From positions 3,423,124 to 3,466,026 of the forward strand of contig BFEA01000066.1 of assembly GCA_003427395.1 (NCBI GenBank): a stretch of 42,903 nucleotides of DNA. The letters run 5' to 3'. This document shows positions 29,776 to 40,248 of the stretch, piece after piece. Below the pieces are notes generated by a model, which searched no databases, had not been told where the DNA came from, and was given only the letters and a program-made list of their open reading frames with translations. The first letter of the stretch is position 1; each line of letters opens with the position of its first letter. Origin of the DNA: Chara braunii (Eukaryota > Streptophyta > Charophyceae > Charales > Characeae). A program made the translations under genes and the position numbers.

Positions 29776-29970
29776 CCGTAAGGTGGAGGTAAGTCGTGCC
29801 TCGTGTAGGTCCTGTCCTGTCGTAGGGGCTCGCAAGAGGTATGGCTCGCGCACTCGGCCAGAGCGGCTTGCGAAAGTTCCATTTATATTCGCAACGAGGA
29901 TTGAGACCAACTCCTGCGTCACGCAGTCGGGGGGGTCCCTCGCTGCCCTGTGCGGTACAGGCCTACTGCG
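29776..29970 (+). repeat. Arm of an inverted repeat with 42695-42903
   Basis: The reverse complement of 42695-42903 aligns here, including GTAAGTCGTGCCTCG, TGTCGTAGGGGCTCG and CCAACTCCTGCGT. The right arm runs off the window, so the repeat is longer than shown. No ORF is common to both arms. Confidence 0.75.
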
Positions 29971-30559
29971 GGACAACGCAGAGGTCTGTCACACATAAAA
30001 GACATTAACCATCCCTCTGTGCGTCAACACAGAAAGAACACGGCAGCTTCTCCACTATCACAAAACAAAATTACCGCCAGGTCCGCAAGGTCGTGACCTC
30101 CTCACTCGATCAGGGCCTGAAGACCACAAATCCCGAAACATCTCTCGATGAAGCTTTTGCGGCCTTTTAAAATTTCACCAATGACCAAGCAAAAACGTGG
30201 TCCTCCTCGTTAGACTTTATCATTCAAAATCAACTTACCCTGTCATTAAATCTATTTACTCCCTTCTCATACGAAGGAAGTCTCTCTCAATAGGTCTCCC
30301 AACCATCCCTTCTCTATTTAGGATGGACTCTCACACGACCTTTTATTAAAACATCTTCCTTCTCTGAAGATGAGTCTTCCAATAAGCATAAGACCACCTT
30401 CCTACGTTAAGGCGTCTCAACCATAAAATAACTCAAACCGAAGGACCAACTTATGGGTCCTTGCCACAACTCAATAAATAAACATTCGGCATGGTAAGCG
30501 CTTGGGTCTCAAAACACCCATAAATCCCTTACGATTCTCACACTTTCACAAAAACAGAT
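29971..30559. other. No feature seen
   Basis: Mixed-composition DNA with no ORF longer than the background. It ends at a TG that begins the sequence shared with 39197 onward. Confidence 0.4.
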
Positions 30560-30950
30560 TGCACTCCTTTTTTTTATACACAACCCTACCACCCGCCCGT
30601 GAGCAGATCGCGCGAGTATACTGAAGAGTAGACAGTTCACATTCATTCACATTCACGAAATACACAACACATGAGATGTTTCTCATACATCTCTCTCACA
30701 AAACCATCATACATCAAGATAAACCACACATGTGAAAGTGATTGTGATCGTCATATACAAGGGGATAGTCTTTAGATAAAATCTCAACTCACCATTCACT
30801 CAGGGGTATAGTATCCCAAGTCAAAAACGAACCAGTATGGTCTTTAGATTACATATATACACAGAGTTGAACAATCTCAACTCAAACTGGTACTCGTATC
30901 ACACCCAAAAATTGCGTCCCCCCTGACTAGAACTAAAACTGAAGCAGTCT
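30560..30950 (-). repeat. Copy of the D-associated terminal sequence
   Basis: Matches 39197-39560 in the same plus-strand orientation, for example GCGCGAGTATACTGAAGAGT with GCGCGAGTACACAAAAAAGT, GTGATTGTGATCGTCA, and CAGAGTTGAACAA. At 39197 this sequence begins where repeat C is interrupted, so it is probably the end of a minus-oriented LTR. Here its rightward continuation differs, so only a part is present. Confidence 0.65.
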
Positions 30951-31504
30951 TGATCAGGACGTAATCACATCCCTCAAATCGGAGGAGTCCAAGTAATTCA
31001 AGACATATTCAAATATCCAAGCAAGGTAAGACTGGACATCATTTATACACAAGCCTTACAAAGTTCACCTCTAGGTTAGAGAGTCTACCTCGCACACACC
31101 GAAGTCTCTTCCCAAGTCTCTCATACCTCTTACATATGTACAACCATCTGGACCTAGACACGAAGTAGGCCCCATATTCCCTTCTCCCAATGATAAGTCT
31201 AGTGGAGTAGACTTTCATTTCGCAACAATGTCCTAAAAACCACTCCTTGCTGTATCCGCTCGGAGACATTCCAATAACTCGATTTGAGACAGTCCTAACA
31301 TACCCCACATATATAGCTTGTTCTATTGGGGTAACTCCTCCTGCAATTCGGGTTGTCTTACCGGACCATTATTACGAAACTCTTTCCCTTTGTACCCTGT
31401 GCCTATTTACCGCAGCCACACAATTGGGATTTCTTGCTTATACTTATGGTCTACTCAACTCTCCAGACCCTTCTAACAAAACCTTTCTTCTCCACAACTA
31501 CATT
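30951..31504. other. Unassigned stretch downstream of element B gag
   Basis: In the minus direction this follows the gag remnant. A minus-strand ORF of 89 codons (31039-31308) has a basic composition but no protease or RT motif. I see no pol domain, so the element B pol region appears deleted. Confidence 0.4.
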
Positions 31505-31720
31505 CAGGAGGCAGTGCTCAATGCTCCATTTCGCCTCAAAGCTTCCCTCTTTGTTCCCCCAGAGATGGTTGGGTCAATATACTCCCCAGCCCTATCGAAA
31601 ACACCTCCCTCAATATTAGTCCTTATTAGACCACTTGCTTCATCGACCCTTCGTTCTCGACAAAACTTCAGTATATGCCCTTCCTTGGCACAATGTTTGC
31701 AAATGTCTTTTTCCCAACTT
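31505..31720 (-). pseudogene. gag: gag zinc knuckle and C-terminal part, element B
   Basis: On the minus strand one frame reads CKHCAKEGHILKFC (31701-31660), a complete CX2CX4HX4C knuckle that would bind nucleic acid. It continues RERRVDEASGLIRTNIEGGV and then DPTISGGTKREALRR, up to TGA at 31507-31505. The part after the knuckle resembles the corresponding part of element A (DPRHPGGMRLLALKHD), so both elements share this Gag architecture. A proline-rich stretch (31961-31720) precedes it in another frame. No pol follows. Confidence 0.7.
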
Positions 31721-32102
31721 GCTTCCTTCCCCCCAAAGTCACCCCTACTGCTACCGCGTCCTCTATTGTCATGCCCTCCATTCCCGCGGACCCTCCCAGC
31801 CGCTGCCTTTGGCTCCCTCCACTGGTCATGCCGCCTGGCGACACTTGTTGTGTCGGCGGCTGCAACGGTCCCATAGGCTGAGGTCGAGTCTGGGCTACAG
31901 GAGGCCTAGGCGGTATCATGCTCACTTGTGGGCCCAAACAAATGCCTTGCGTCCATGGCACGCATGGATATTACATCGGTCACAGACCCACTTGATAACA
32001 CGGCGCCCACTGCCCATTTAGCCCTTGCTCAACCGACAGAGGCCCGTTTTGTGTTGTTTTGTTCCCCACTTCTTGAGGGGCGGCCGCCACTTGCCGCGAA
32101 CA

Positions 32103-32860
32103 CTACTCCTTTCCGGTACCTTGACCTCCCTGGGCCAGGTTCCTCGCTCTCCGCTGCGCTTTCGTTAACTTGGGAGGTTCAAGCTCCTCCTTTTTCTCCG
32201 TCATCCCCTTTTCTTTGCATCTCCGAGGGGTATAACCAGCCTTTCCACAACAATTACACACCATCTTTGCCCAGTGCTCTCGCTGTCTCATACTCCTTCG
32301 TTCCTTCCGATCTGCAATTGTAGACGCTTCCCCGTCAACACGCCTCCTCTTGGGATCAGATACACGGATAGACAAGGCTATGCTGGACTCTTGCTCGTCC
32401 TTTACCTCAATCAACTCCTCGCCTTGACCAGTCGGCTCACGTGAGGTGTCCTCTGAAGCCTTCCGTTTGCCTTTCCTGGCTTCATCCAACCCCGACAATC
32501 TCTCTTCTAATACCCTCACCTGCCTTTGTATACCACTTAATTCTTCTACTGTTGGCGCGACCCCGACTCGTTGCACAGGGCTTCCCCTCTGCTGAACCTC
32601 TGCTCCATCTTCTGAAAACCTTAACCTCAAGGTGGTTTCCATCTCATCACAAGTTCGTGACTTTAACATAAAGGTATATACCTCCTCGCTCTATTCTTCG
32701 CAAACAAATAGCGGCAACGTGCTCCACATCGCGTGTTCGTCCCACATCTTTGCGAGACTGAAGTCACGATAGTCGTGTAGGAAGACAGACAAACTCCTCC
32801 CCTGAAACAAGAGGGCTCGAAGGTCTGGAGGCATCGAGTCTTGTACTGACTCGCACAACA
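32103..32860 (-). pseudogene. gag: gag core and first knuckle, element B
   Basis: Reading leftward, ALLFQGRSLSVFLHDYRDFS and WDEHAMWSTLPLFVCEE match the opening of the Gag core in element A (CFRGPQVNDFLDEYELFGLS). TAG 32693-32691 interrupts, and the same frame continues as MLKSRTCDEMETTLRLRF. An acidic and basic linker follows (KGKRKASEDTSREP, SDPKRRRVDGE). A knuckle-like CNCCGKAGYTPRRC (32258-32217) has Tyr in place of the zinc-binding His (CAT to TAT fits). The ORF ends at 32103 with LTKAQRRARNLAQGGQG. Two knuckles in one Gag, one defective, are therefore present. Confidence 0.7.
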
Positions 32861-35396
32861 ATACTTTGTTGAGGCACGAGCTCCTCCAGCGTAGGATTTA
32901 AGCGAAACCACTTTCTTCCGCCATGCTGTCGATGCGGGTCTGATATGCATAGCAAGCAATAGAGCATCAGATTGCCTCCTAGAATCAGGTTAGGGCAAGA
33001 ATAATATTTATAATCATTCAGATCGCACCTCTTCTCTCCCTCATCTACACAATAAGACTTTATGCTTTAGCCACTTATTATAACTTTTAAGGGTATTATG
33101 AACAATGTACACCCCACATTGGGCTATAAAGAGATCTTCCCTAGCATAAGGCACCCTGAGTTGCCTTCGCTTTGGTATGGGTTCTGCCCATCACAGAAAG
33201 CTTCCAGCATACGTCATCCATTACTATGCTAAACATCACACTATACAATCCCTACCCCTGAAGTTTCGACTTCAGATCATTCTTTCCCTAAAATGCGTAA
33301 TTTCCAGTGTTTACGACCACCCAACCTAGAGAAAAGTAGTAATAATGGTAATATATCACGATAGTATTGCATTTATAGATATCAACAATTCATAATTATA
33401 GTACTCATAAAAAACGATATATCACCATAATGACTGACAACAATAATACCCATAATACTCAAAACACATCATACACAAACTAGTCAACAACTCAAAGCAT
33501 ATACAAATATTTCATAACGACAGACCTATATCAAAAGGCGTAACATATGGTAGACACATTACGATTAGAGATACGATCGCCAATAGTTAACTTTCTCAGA
33601 CATAATATTGGTGAGAGTACCACACTTTACTTCCCCGCTCTAACAAAAGTATACCGTGGCGAGGGGCAGTGTAATCCTTTTCAGAAAGGATATCATCTTA
33701 AATCCCCAAGTCGTACTCAAGGGTCAAGCCTCACTACTTCTCCCTCCGATTCCAGCGTCCGTTCCTTGCAGACCCTTGTCAATAAAATAAACAACCTCAC
33801 CATACACGCTTTGGGTGGTGCCACCCCATCCTTTGCTGGCGAACCCACTTGACACAAAATTAGTTGGTGATTCACCCCCTACTTTTTCGTGGTCAGTACT
33901 AGCTGCTTCCTTTATAGACCAAGGTCTAACAAGACTCAAATACTTTCCTCCTTTGCAGTAGTAGTGTAGTTATTTTATCACATAAGATATAACAACAACA
34001 CCCCTCTATGGACCAGGAACATAGTTCCGGCGTGGGTCTCACTAGGACTCACTAATACCTCCAAGACAAAATTATCACTTCTTCAAAGTCATCTTTTAGG
34101 GGAACAATAACATAGGATGGCAACGTTCCTTAGGGTAGACCTTATACATTGACCCTTTCCTGAGAAGTACTTATCTCAAGAGGCGGTCACTTCATTCACC
34201 TCTGAATCCGCATCAGATGTGGATTCTGCAAAATATTTCTACCCCCTCTTTGAGGAGCAACCCAAACACAACTTAATAGACAATCACAGATTGATAATAG
34301 GACTTGAGACACTTATATAAATCCTTGCACATCAGTAAACTCAAATACATACCTCAAAATAAATAGCCCGTATAAATATTCCTGAAAGAGGATAATTATT
34401 GAAATAAATGACATCAGCACATAGTCCTTACATAACCAGACACTAGGCATGCTTGCTTACATTAAATCCGACATATATAGATAAGTTCAACAAGAAACGT
34501 TTTAGAAGATAATACTCTCAAGTCCCTAGTTCCAACTCCATAGATTCAAGTGGATGGTCCAAACCTGGAAAGGTTCAAATGAAGGTCTAACATCAACTAC
34601 AGCTCGTTGTCCTTATCAAAAGTAGGCACAATAGCCTAAGTGTTAGTCCTTTCACTGCTATTCCAACTGCCCTTAGGATCAAATATCCCTTCTTGCTAAC
34701 AAGGTGCCACACAGATCTACTACTCCTCGTAGTCTCTTCTATAAAGGTCATAGCATGGTATTCCCAGCATCTATCTGCTGACTTATGTGCCTAGTCCAAA
34801 CACATCACATGGGGCAGATCTCACATTATCATGACTATATAGGCCAAAAAACTACTCAAAACCCAGACTCCAGGATCTTAGTCCATACTAGCCTAACCCT
34901 CGTTGAAGTTTTTTGGCGACTTCCAACTTAATAGGCCATTTTACACATCCTCAGGCTCACTCTAACGCAAAGGTACCCAATTGCTCTCATAACCACTCAG
35001 ATAAATCTTCCAACCATAATGGGTCCCTTGCAGGTCCAACTCTTACAACCATCATACTTACCCATGTTGATACCACCGCATCTCATCTTAGTCATATCAA
35101 CCATACAAGGCATTGTCCAAAAACTCACCAACTTCTAAATTCAGAAGAGGGTATCAACTCCATCTACCATCATGCTAGTCAGAGTACGTGATCGCACAGT
35201 CAAAATGTTTACCCTCCTTGCGCCATCGTTACTGCACTAGCCACAACCATTTCACACAATCAATCTCCACTCGGTCTTTATCCAATACCATCAATCGCCT
35301 AACCACAAAAACCCAAAGAAAGTTTTCCACTTTGCTTATCTTTCACAATCCCACACCCGGATGTCGTTCCACTAGGGACAACGGTAGGCAGCCGTT
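32861..35396. other. AT-rich leader-like stretch, no ORF of note
   Basis: Between the element B gag and the possible PBS lie about 2.5 kb without a credible gene. ORFs at 32663-32967 (minus) are shadows of the gag frame. I looked for the alpha and beta domains of element A on the minus strand and did not find them. A non-coding or decayed leader of element B is the likely content. Confidence 0.45.
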
Positions 35397-35397
35397 A

Positions 35398-35415
35398 TCC
35401 CCAGCAACGGCGCCA
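35398..35415 (-). other. Possible primer binding site, tRNA-Asp type (element B)
   Basis: The minus strand reads TGGCGCCGTTGCTGGGGA, which differs in one base from the complement of the tRNA-Asp 3' end. Its orientation matches the minus-strand gag 2.5 kb downstream. A match of 17/18 is unlikely by chance. However, no clear LTR end (CA) adjoins it: the nearest TG on the plus side is about 29 bp away at 35443. The assignment therefore rests on the match and orientation. Confidence 0.6.
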
Positions 35416-36682
35416 CCTTTCGCGCGCACACCGTCCAGCCCCCTGTGCTAAATTCTGGGCATTTATGAGAATACCAAGCTCACGGTAAAGTTTAGCATCA
35501 CTAGGGCGCAACCCCTAGTGTTGGCTGCTGACTGATGCAACCTGGCAGTGGGCCCACGTCTCGCCAGAAGGGGTAAAGATTTAAAGGGGTGTGACCACCC
35601 AGGAGGGTTTTGCCAGCCGGGGGGGGGGCGTGGGATAGGAGTCGAGTCTTTTTTTTTTTGAATCGTGATTGAATGATTATCAGGAGAAAAAGCCTATCAT
35701 TGCGCAACCTGTGAGGGCACTATCGCTAAAATAACAAACGCGGTGGGCCGTAGATCTGGCACGATCACCCAGACTATGGTGGGCCAAGATGGAGACCTAG
35801 CCTTCCTGTACTAGACTGCAGGAGGAGTGTTGAGATAAGGTTTATATGTATATATTATGGATTGTGAGGATTGTTGGAGGGAGGCGAAAATGTCTTCTAA
35901 GGTCTCGGTTAGGGCCCGCGTCCTTGGTTATGGCCCTGCTCGCAGGGTAGAGACTAAGGGCACGTAACGAGAAGCCGGCGTTTGTCTAGGACGAAGGGGG
36001 GAGGACAATTAAGAGGGGCCGTTGAAACTTATGTTGTAGTACGTATGTCCAGTCCACCTGCGTCCTAGTGTGGTGATAATGGAGACCCAGGTTAGAATCC
36101 TGACAGCATATAGTTGTAAGGGCTTGGATTCTTGGAGGCCTCAACACTGAGTTTGTCGGCTAATCGGATTGGTTCTTTTCTCATCAGCATTTGGAGTTTT
36201 GGATGGATTTATAGCTTTTCGATATTGCGAAGCGACGGGGACGTCGCTCAATATGATCCGGTAAGCTGTTGGTGCGAATCCCCTTACAAGGGTATCCGCC
36301 CAGTTTTTTGCAAGCAACTGAAATAAGTTCGGTTTAGAGTTAAGCTACACCACGCCAGGGCGTGGTTGTGTCTGTTGGTTACATTGATAGGATGATTGAC
36401 TAAAATAAAGAGTGTGTAGGCGTGCGGATTTGAGGCGCGAGATCTCTTTTGATTGATGATTGCGAAGGTCGGTGTTGGTCGCCGACCAAGTTTTTATTTT
36501 CTCTGCTTAATTTAGGAGTAAATGGATATCGTCTCCAGATTGGCGTGTTTATTTGTGACCTATGCGTACGTGTGAAGAACGATATCGACAACGAGGAGAC
36601 CTTAAAATGTTTTCAGTGGGACCGTGTGTTGGGCGGTGTCCGTTTATTTAGGTGTCCGGCGGAGCCAAACCCAAACTTGGGC
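35416..36682. other. Possible 5' LTR of element B, no gene
   Basis: If the PBS is real, the LTR of B should begin near 35443 on the plus strand (TGTGCTAAATTC). I found no second copy in the window to prove it. A G10 run occurs at 35620-35629. Two B-box-like words, GGTTAGAATCC near 36089 and GGTGCGAATCC near 36270, are noted without a complete tRNA fold. Confidence 0.35.
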
Positions 36683-36739
36683 TTAGCATTAGCGGTTACA
36701 GCGTTCGACTTCCGTCGAAGGGATTCAAGGATCGAGACC
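36683..36739 (+). other. tRNA-like sequence, possible SINE head
   Basis: TTAGCATTAGCGGTTAC resembles an A box and D arm, TTCGA pairs with TCGAA around a six-base CTTCCG loop like an anticodon arm, and GGATCGAGACC resembles a B box (GGTTCGANNCC). The acceptor stem is not recognisable, so this is not a functional tRNA gene. Confidence 0.3.
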
Positions 36740-37565
36740 GAGCAGCGGCGTCGCAGGGATATCAGAGTAGCACGAACGGACCGAGGGGTTAAGGGCCAGG
36801 CGGGGCTATCTCCCTTGGTTTTGCCATCGGCGGCATTGGAACGATGCTAGCGGTCTCCTTTTTCCTCGATTTATTATATCCTGATGATTAAAATCTTCTA
36901 AATAACTCATTATCTAGCGTCATATTAGTTTTATTTTTATGCCCCGGCGTCCCTTGACTTGGACGCAACATTGAATTTAGTGGTCGTCTCGGCAACCGAT
37001 GACCTTGAGTACACGCCTCTTTGACGGACCCGTGCAGATTCCGCATGTTTGGGGAATTGGCAAGATTCTCGTGCCCTGCCCGTCTTGGAATGCTGACTGA
37101 AGAGTTCAATGTGCATGCAAGCCAGTGGGAGCCAGGCCCTCAAGGAGGAAGAAAACAGGATGGTGGGGCACTCTGAGGGGGCAATCCGTCGCCCACCGTC
37201 GACAACGAGAGGTTTACATGTGGGCGTGCCCGGGGGACAGTCGAGCAGAGCGGTCGGTATGCTGTAGAAACCGCTGCAGCAACCGCCCACGTAAAGACCC
37301 CTCCCCCACTTTGACTTCAAAGTTCTAATTTGAATTTTTGCTACTACCGCAGGGTCTGCATCGGGGCCCGCCTCGCCTAGGCCTACTCGTCAGGCCTCGC
37401 AGCGGGCCCGGACCTTTGACCCCATGGCCTGCACTGAGAAGTTTGGGGAGGCCCGAAAGATCGGGAATTGTGCCATAAGCACAGAAAACGGCGTTAGGCA
37501 GCAGGGGGCTGAGGTAGAAGCAGCGGGGCGCAGCGCTAAGGCAAAATTAGGCAGAGCTAACGAGC
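36740..37565. other. No supported gene left of repeat C
   Basis: Short ORFs on both strands overlap and lack domain features. The part immediately left of 37566 (AAAATTAGGCAGAGCTAACG) continues into repeat C without a break and should correspond to the sequence left of element A outside the window. Confidence 0.4.
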
Positions 37566-38035
37566 GGGCGTTGTCGGGTTGTAGGTGGGAGCGGCTGAAA
37601 GCAAGGCGGAGAGACAACAGGCAGCAATAGAAGGGAGTCGGGAATGAAAGGGGGAATGAATCGGGGCACATTTCAGCACCAGATTCATTCGGAGAGAGGG
37701 ACTGCAAAGGAAGGCGGGTTGTGGCAGACGAAGCTATAAGGTGCGAGTAGCGAGGGGAGCTGGGAAGTTAGTAAGGAAAGGGAATAAAGAGAACGAACCA
37801 GGACAGGCGATGGCGCCGGGTGCATGCAAATAAGAGGTGGGATGGAGGAGAAGGAAAGAAGTTAGTATGTACTCATATGGAGGGCAATTTCAGTCAGGGA
37901 AGATGCTAGACAGGGGTTTATGGCCAGGGCGAACCCAATGAAGGAGGCGGATCGACAAATGGCGGAGTGTAGTGGGAGGTAGGAAGAGAATGGGCCGCGC
38001 GGAGCTATGGCGGAGCGAGTAGGAGTAGGAGGGAG

Positions 38036-38042
38036 TATAAAG
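38036..38042 (+). promoter_or_regulatory. TATA-like sequence in repeat C
   Basis: GGGAGTATAAAGCG, followed 8 bp later by the hairpin arm CCCGCCCG (38050-38057). The motif is not conserved in the other copy, so support is weak. Confidence 0.3.
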
Positions 38043-38049
38043 CGTAGAA

Positions 38050-38079
38050 CCCGCCCGATTCTCGATGAAAACGGGCGGG
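38050..38079. other. Conserved CG-rich hairpin in repeat C, right copy
   Basis: CCCGCCCG (38050-38057) pairs with CGGGCGGG (38072-38079) over a 14-base loop identical to that in the left copy. Confidence 0.6.
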
Positions 38080-39010
38080 GAAAGAGTCGGATCTGGCATT
38101 TTGGAGGGCTGCGAGGTGAATGATGAAGTTAGTTTTGGCCAAAGGTTAGTAGATATGGAGGGGTAAAAAAAGAAGGTGCGCGGAATGATGGCGAAGGGCG
38201 ACGAAGAGGAAGAGTGAAAATGTAATAAGTCGGTCGTTTCTTGAGTGTTTTTGAAGAACTAAGATTTGTTCCGGGGGTGTTAGGCCGGGGCGAACATGAT
38301 TGTGAAGTCAGATTAGGGAGGAAATTAGTAGAATAGGAGTTAGAAAGAAAAAGTTGAGCACGGGGCTATGGCGGAAAGAAGGGGGTGACGTGGGAAACGC
38401 ATGTTTCGTGTGTTCCTGAATGGATTGCGGCGGAGTGAAAGTCGAATTCATAGTTTGAGGGCAGGGCGACGTCGATGGTAGTGTTAGTTTTAGTGACTGG
38501 TTGGTAAGTTAGGAGTTGGCCGAGGAATAGGCTGCGCTGGAGGAGAAAACAGAGATGTATTTTCCCATCGTATGGGGGTAGATTCAGTTCGGCTATTTTT
38601 TATTTTTTTTTTGTTTCATGCTCATTGAAAAATCGTCGCGCCCCTCGTACTGGGTTGTTTTTGGGCTGACCGCAACATGGAAGTCGGCTCGTGCTTCTCT
38701 GTAGACCAGGAGAAGACCCATATCGGTTGTGCGTCCTACCAACAGGAGTAGTGTGAGGCCTACCACGAGGTCGGAGGCTTACCTATTGGCCAGGGCTGTT
38801 GGTCCTCGGAGGGTCACCAGACTGCATTCAAAGCAGGACTCAGATTTCACGATAAAGATGTAATTTAAGCGTTGAATGGGGCATGAGCTGTGTGCGGGAA
38901 AAGAAGGCTCCGGAGTGGAAGCGTATCCCTCCACGTTCTAGCGGAAAATTCATTCGAATTTGCTCATTTACTTTCGTGGAAGGGACAGCGGGCACAACGA
39001 TTGTGGTTCG

Positions 39011-39019
<9 letters not shown>

Positions 39020-39085
<66 letters not shown>
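39020..39085 (+). repeat. (AG)n microsatellite
   Basis: Uninterrupted AG dinucleotide run of 66 bp within repeat C, next to a short CACACACA run. Confidence 0.95.
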
Positions 39086-39088
<3 letters not shown>

Positions 39089-39196
39089 ATGGCAGAAGCA
39101 GAGATGGAAGGTCGGCCTACCTGACCAACTGGAGTCGTACGCTATACTACAGCAGCAGCGGATCCTCCATGATCTGGCAGAGGATTCACTCTGAGT

Positions 39197-39560
39197 GTGT
39201 TTCCCTTTCTTATACTCGAGCCTATCGTCTGTCCATAGACAGATTGCGCGAGTACACAAAAAAGTAGACAATTTACACATTTTACATTCAAAAAAATGCA
39301 CAAGATACACCCTGTACACCTCTTGCACAAAAAATCATCGTACATCAGGATAAGTCCACACTTGTGAGAGTGATTGTGATCGTCAAATAAAGAGGTAGTC
39401 TATGGTCTTTATTACGTATAGGGTCGAGATATCACAACTTACAAGAACAAAAATAGTCTTAAGGACACACGTATACTCAGAGTTGAACAACCTTAACTCA
39501 AAAATAAATGAGTGTGATCACTATATCACCAATACACTCAAGGTTGGGAAAAGTCCCAAT
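39197..39560 (-). repeat. Terminal part of a D-type LTR inserted in repeat C
   Basis: Repeat C similarity stops at GAGTG (39194-39198), and sequence shared with 30560-30950 begins. On the minus strand this would be an LTR 3' end (...AAACACA). A minus-strand AATAAA occurs at 39413-39408, about 210 bp before that end. It is continuous with D further right, so D and this end probably form one LTR. Confidence 0.6.
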
Positions 39561-39884
39561 TCGAAAAAGAATCAGGGGTGATCACAATATCACCAGGTAT
39601 CTCACAAAAGTATCACGACCTCAATAATCGTAATTGGAAAACGGTTGTAATCATAACAATATCACAGACGTCGGCTTAAAGAATCATTTTTACTCTCAGC
39701 TTGTAGATCGTATATATTTTTAAGAACAAAATAACAACAATAATATATTGTAATGCTATGTATTATAATGGAGAAAAAATAACTATGAATAATTATGCCA
39801 TGATCAAGTGAATTTTTCCAACCATGAAGGTTTTCAAATGCAACAATTATAAAAGTATTATACTATACTTCCCGAGTCTGACTA
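39561..39884. other. AT-rich stretch, no feature seen
   Basis: Rich in ATATCAC and AATAACAA words. It lies inside the presumed LTR between its end and the part shared with the left D copy. No ORF. Confidence 0.4.
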
Positions 39885-39910
39885 ACTCCTTGGATTTGCA
39901 TAAATTTCGG

Positions 39911-39937
39911 CAGCGCTTCCCGTAGAGAAAGTAGCTC
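39911..39937 (-). repeat. Second-type hairpin, single copy in right D
   Basis: The plus strand reads CAGCGCTTCCCGTAGAGAAA, then GTAGCTC. The arms AGCGCTTCCC and GAAAGTAGCT pair imperfectly. It corresponds to the three copies at 27940-28235 in left D. Confidence 0.5.
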
Positions 39938-40219
39938 ACCAAAATTTATACAAAGCCAAGTATAATAAAATATCATCCCAGAAAATGCAGAAATTGACCT
40001 AAGTAAAAATAAACTTAGCGCAAAAAATGCAAGAATTGAAACTGACTCCTAGGGCTCTAACACGTGGCGAGCAACTAAAGCAAGTACTTATCAAACTGAA
40101 CTCAGACTAAGTAGTAGTCTCACTCAGCCACATGCAGGCCAAACCAAAAAGGTAAGTACTCTCACCATTCCAAGGTCAACTTAGCAAACAATAGTTCATA
40201 GTCTCTCAATGATTTATCC

Positions 40220-40226
40220 CTTTATA
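40220..40226 (-). promoter_or_regulatory. TATA box of repeat D, right copy
   Basis: Minus strand GGGTATAAAGGGA, conserved with 27668-27674. The hairpin cluster begins 23 bp upstream of it in the minus direction. Confidence 0.55.
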
Positions 40227-40248
40227 CCCAGCTTACATAAGGCATAAA

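Larger units (their letters stand above)
37566..39198 (+). repeat. Repeat C, right copy
   Basis: Direct copy of 20482-22124, with similar length, hairpin and (GA)n run. Its left side is uninterrupted where element A sits in the other copy. Its right end meets sequence shared with 30560 onward, whereas the left copy continues differently. It carries TATAAAG at 38036-38042, which is TCTAAAA in the other copy, so any promoter is present in only one copy. Confidence 0.85.

Noticed and set aside
31247-31876. Plus-strand ORF of 209 codons
   Set aside because: It is the shadow of the minus-strand gag knuckle region, whose motif content is convincing.
36243-36280. tRNA gene suggested by TCGCTCAATATG and GGTGCGAATCC
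   Set aside because: Box spacing is only 27 bases and no cloverleaf stems form.
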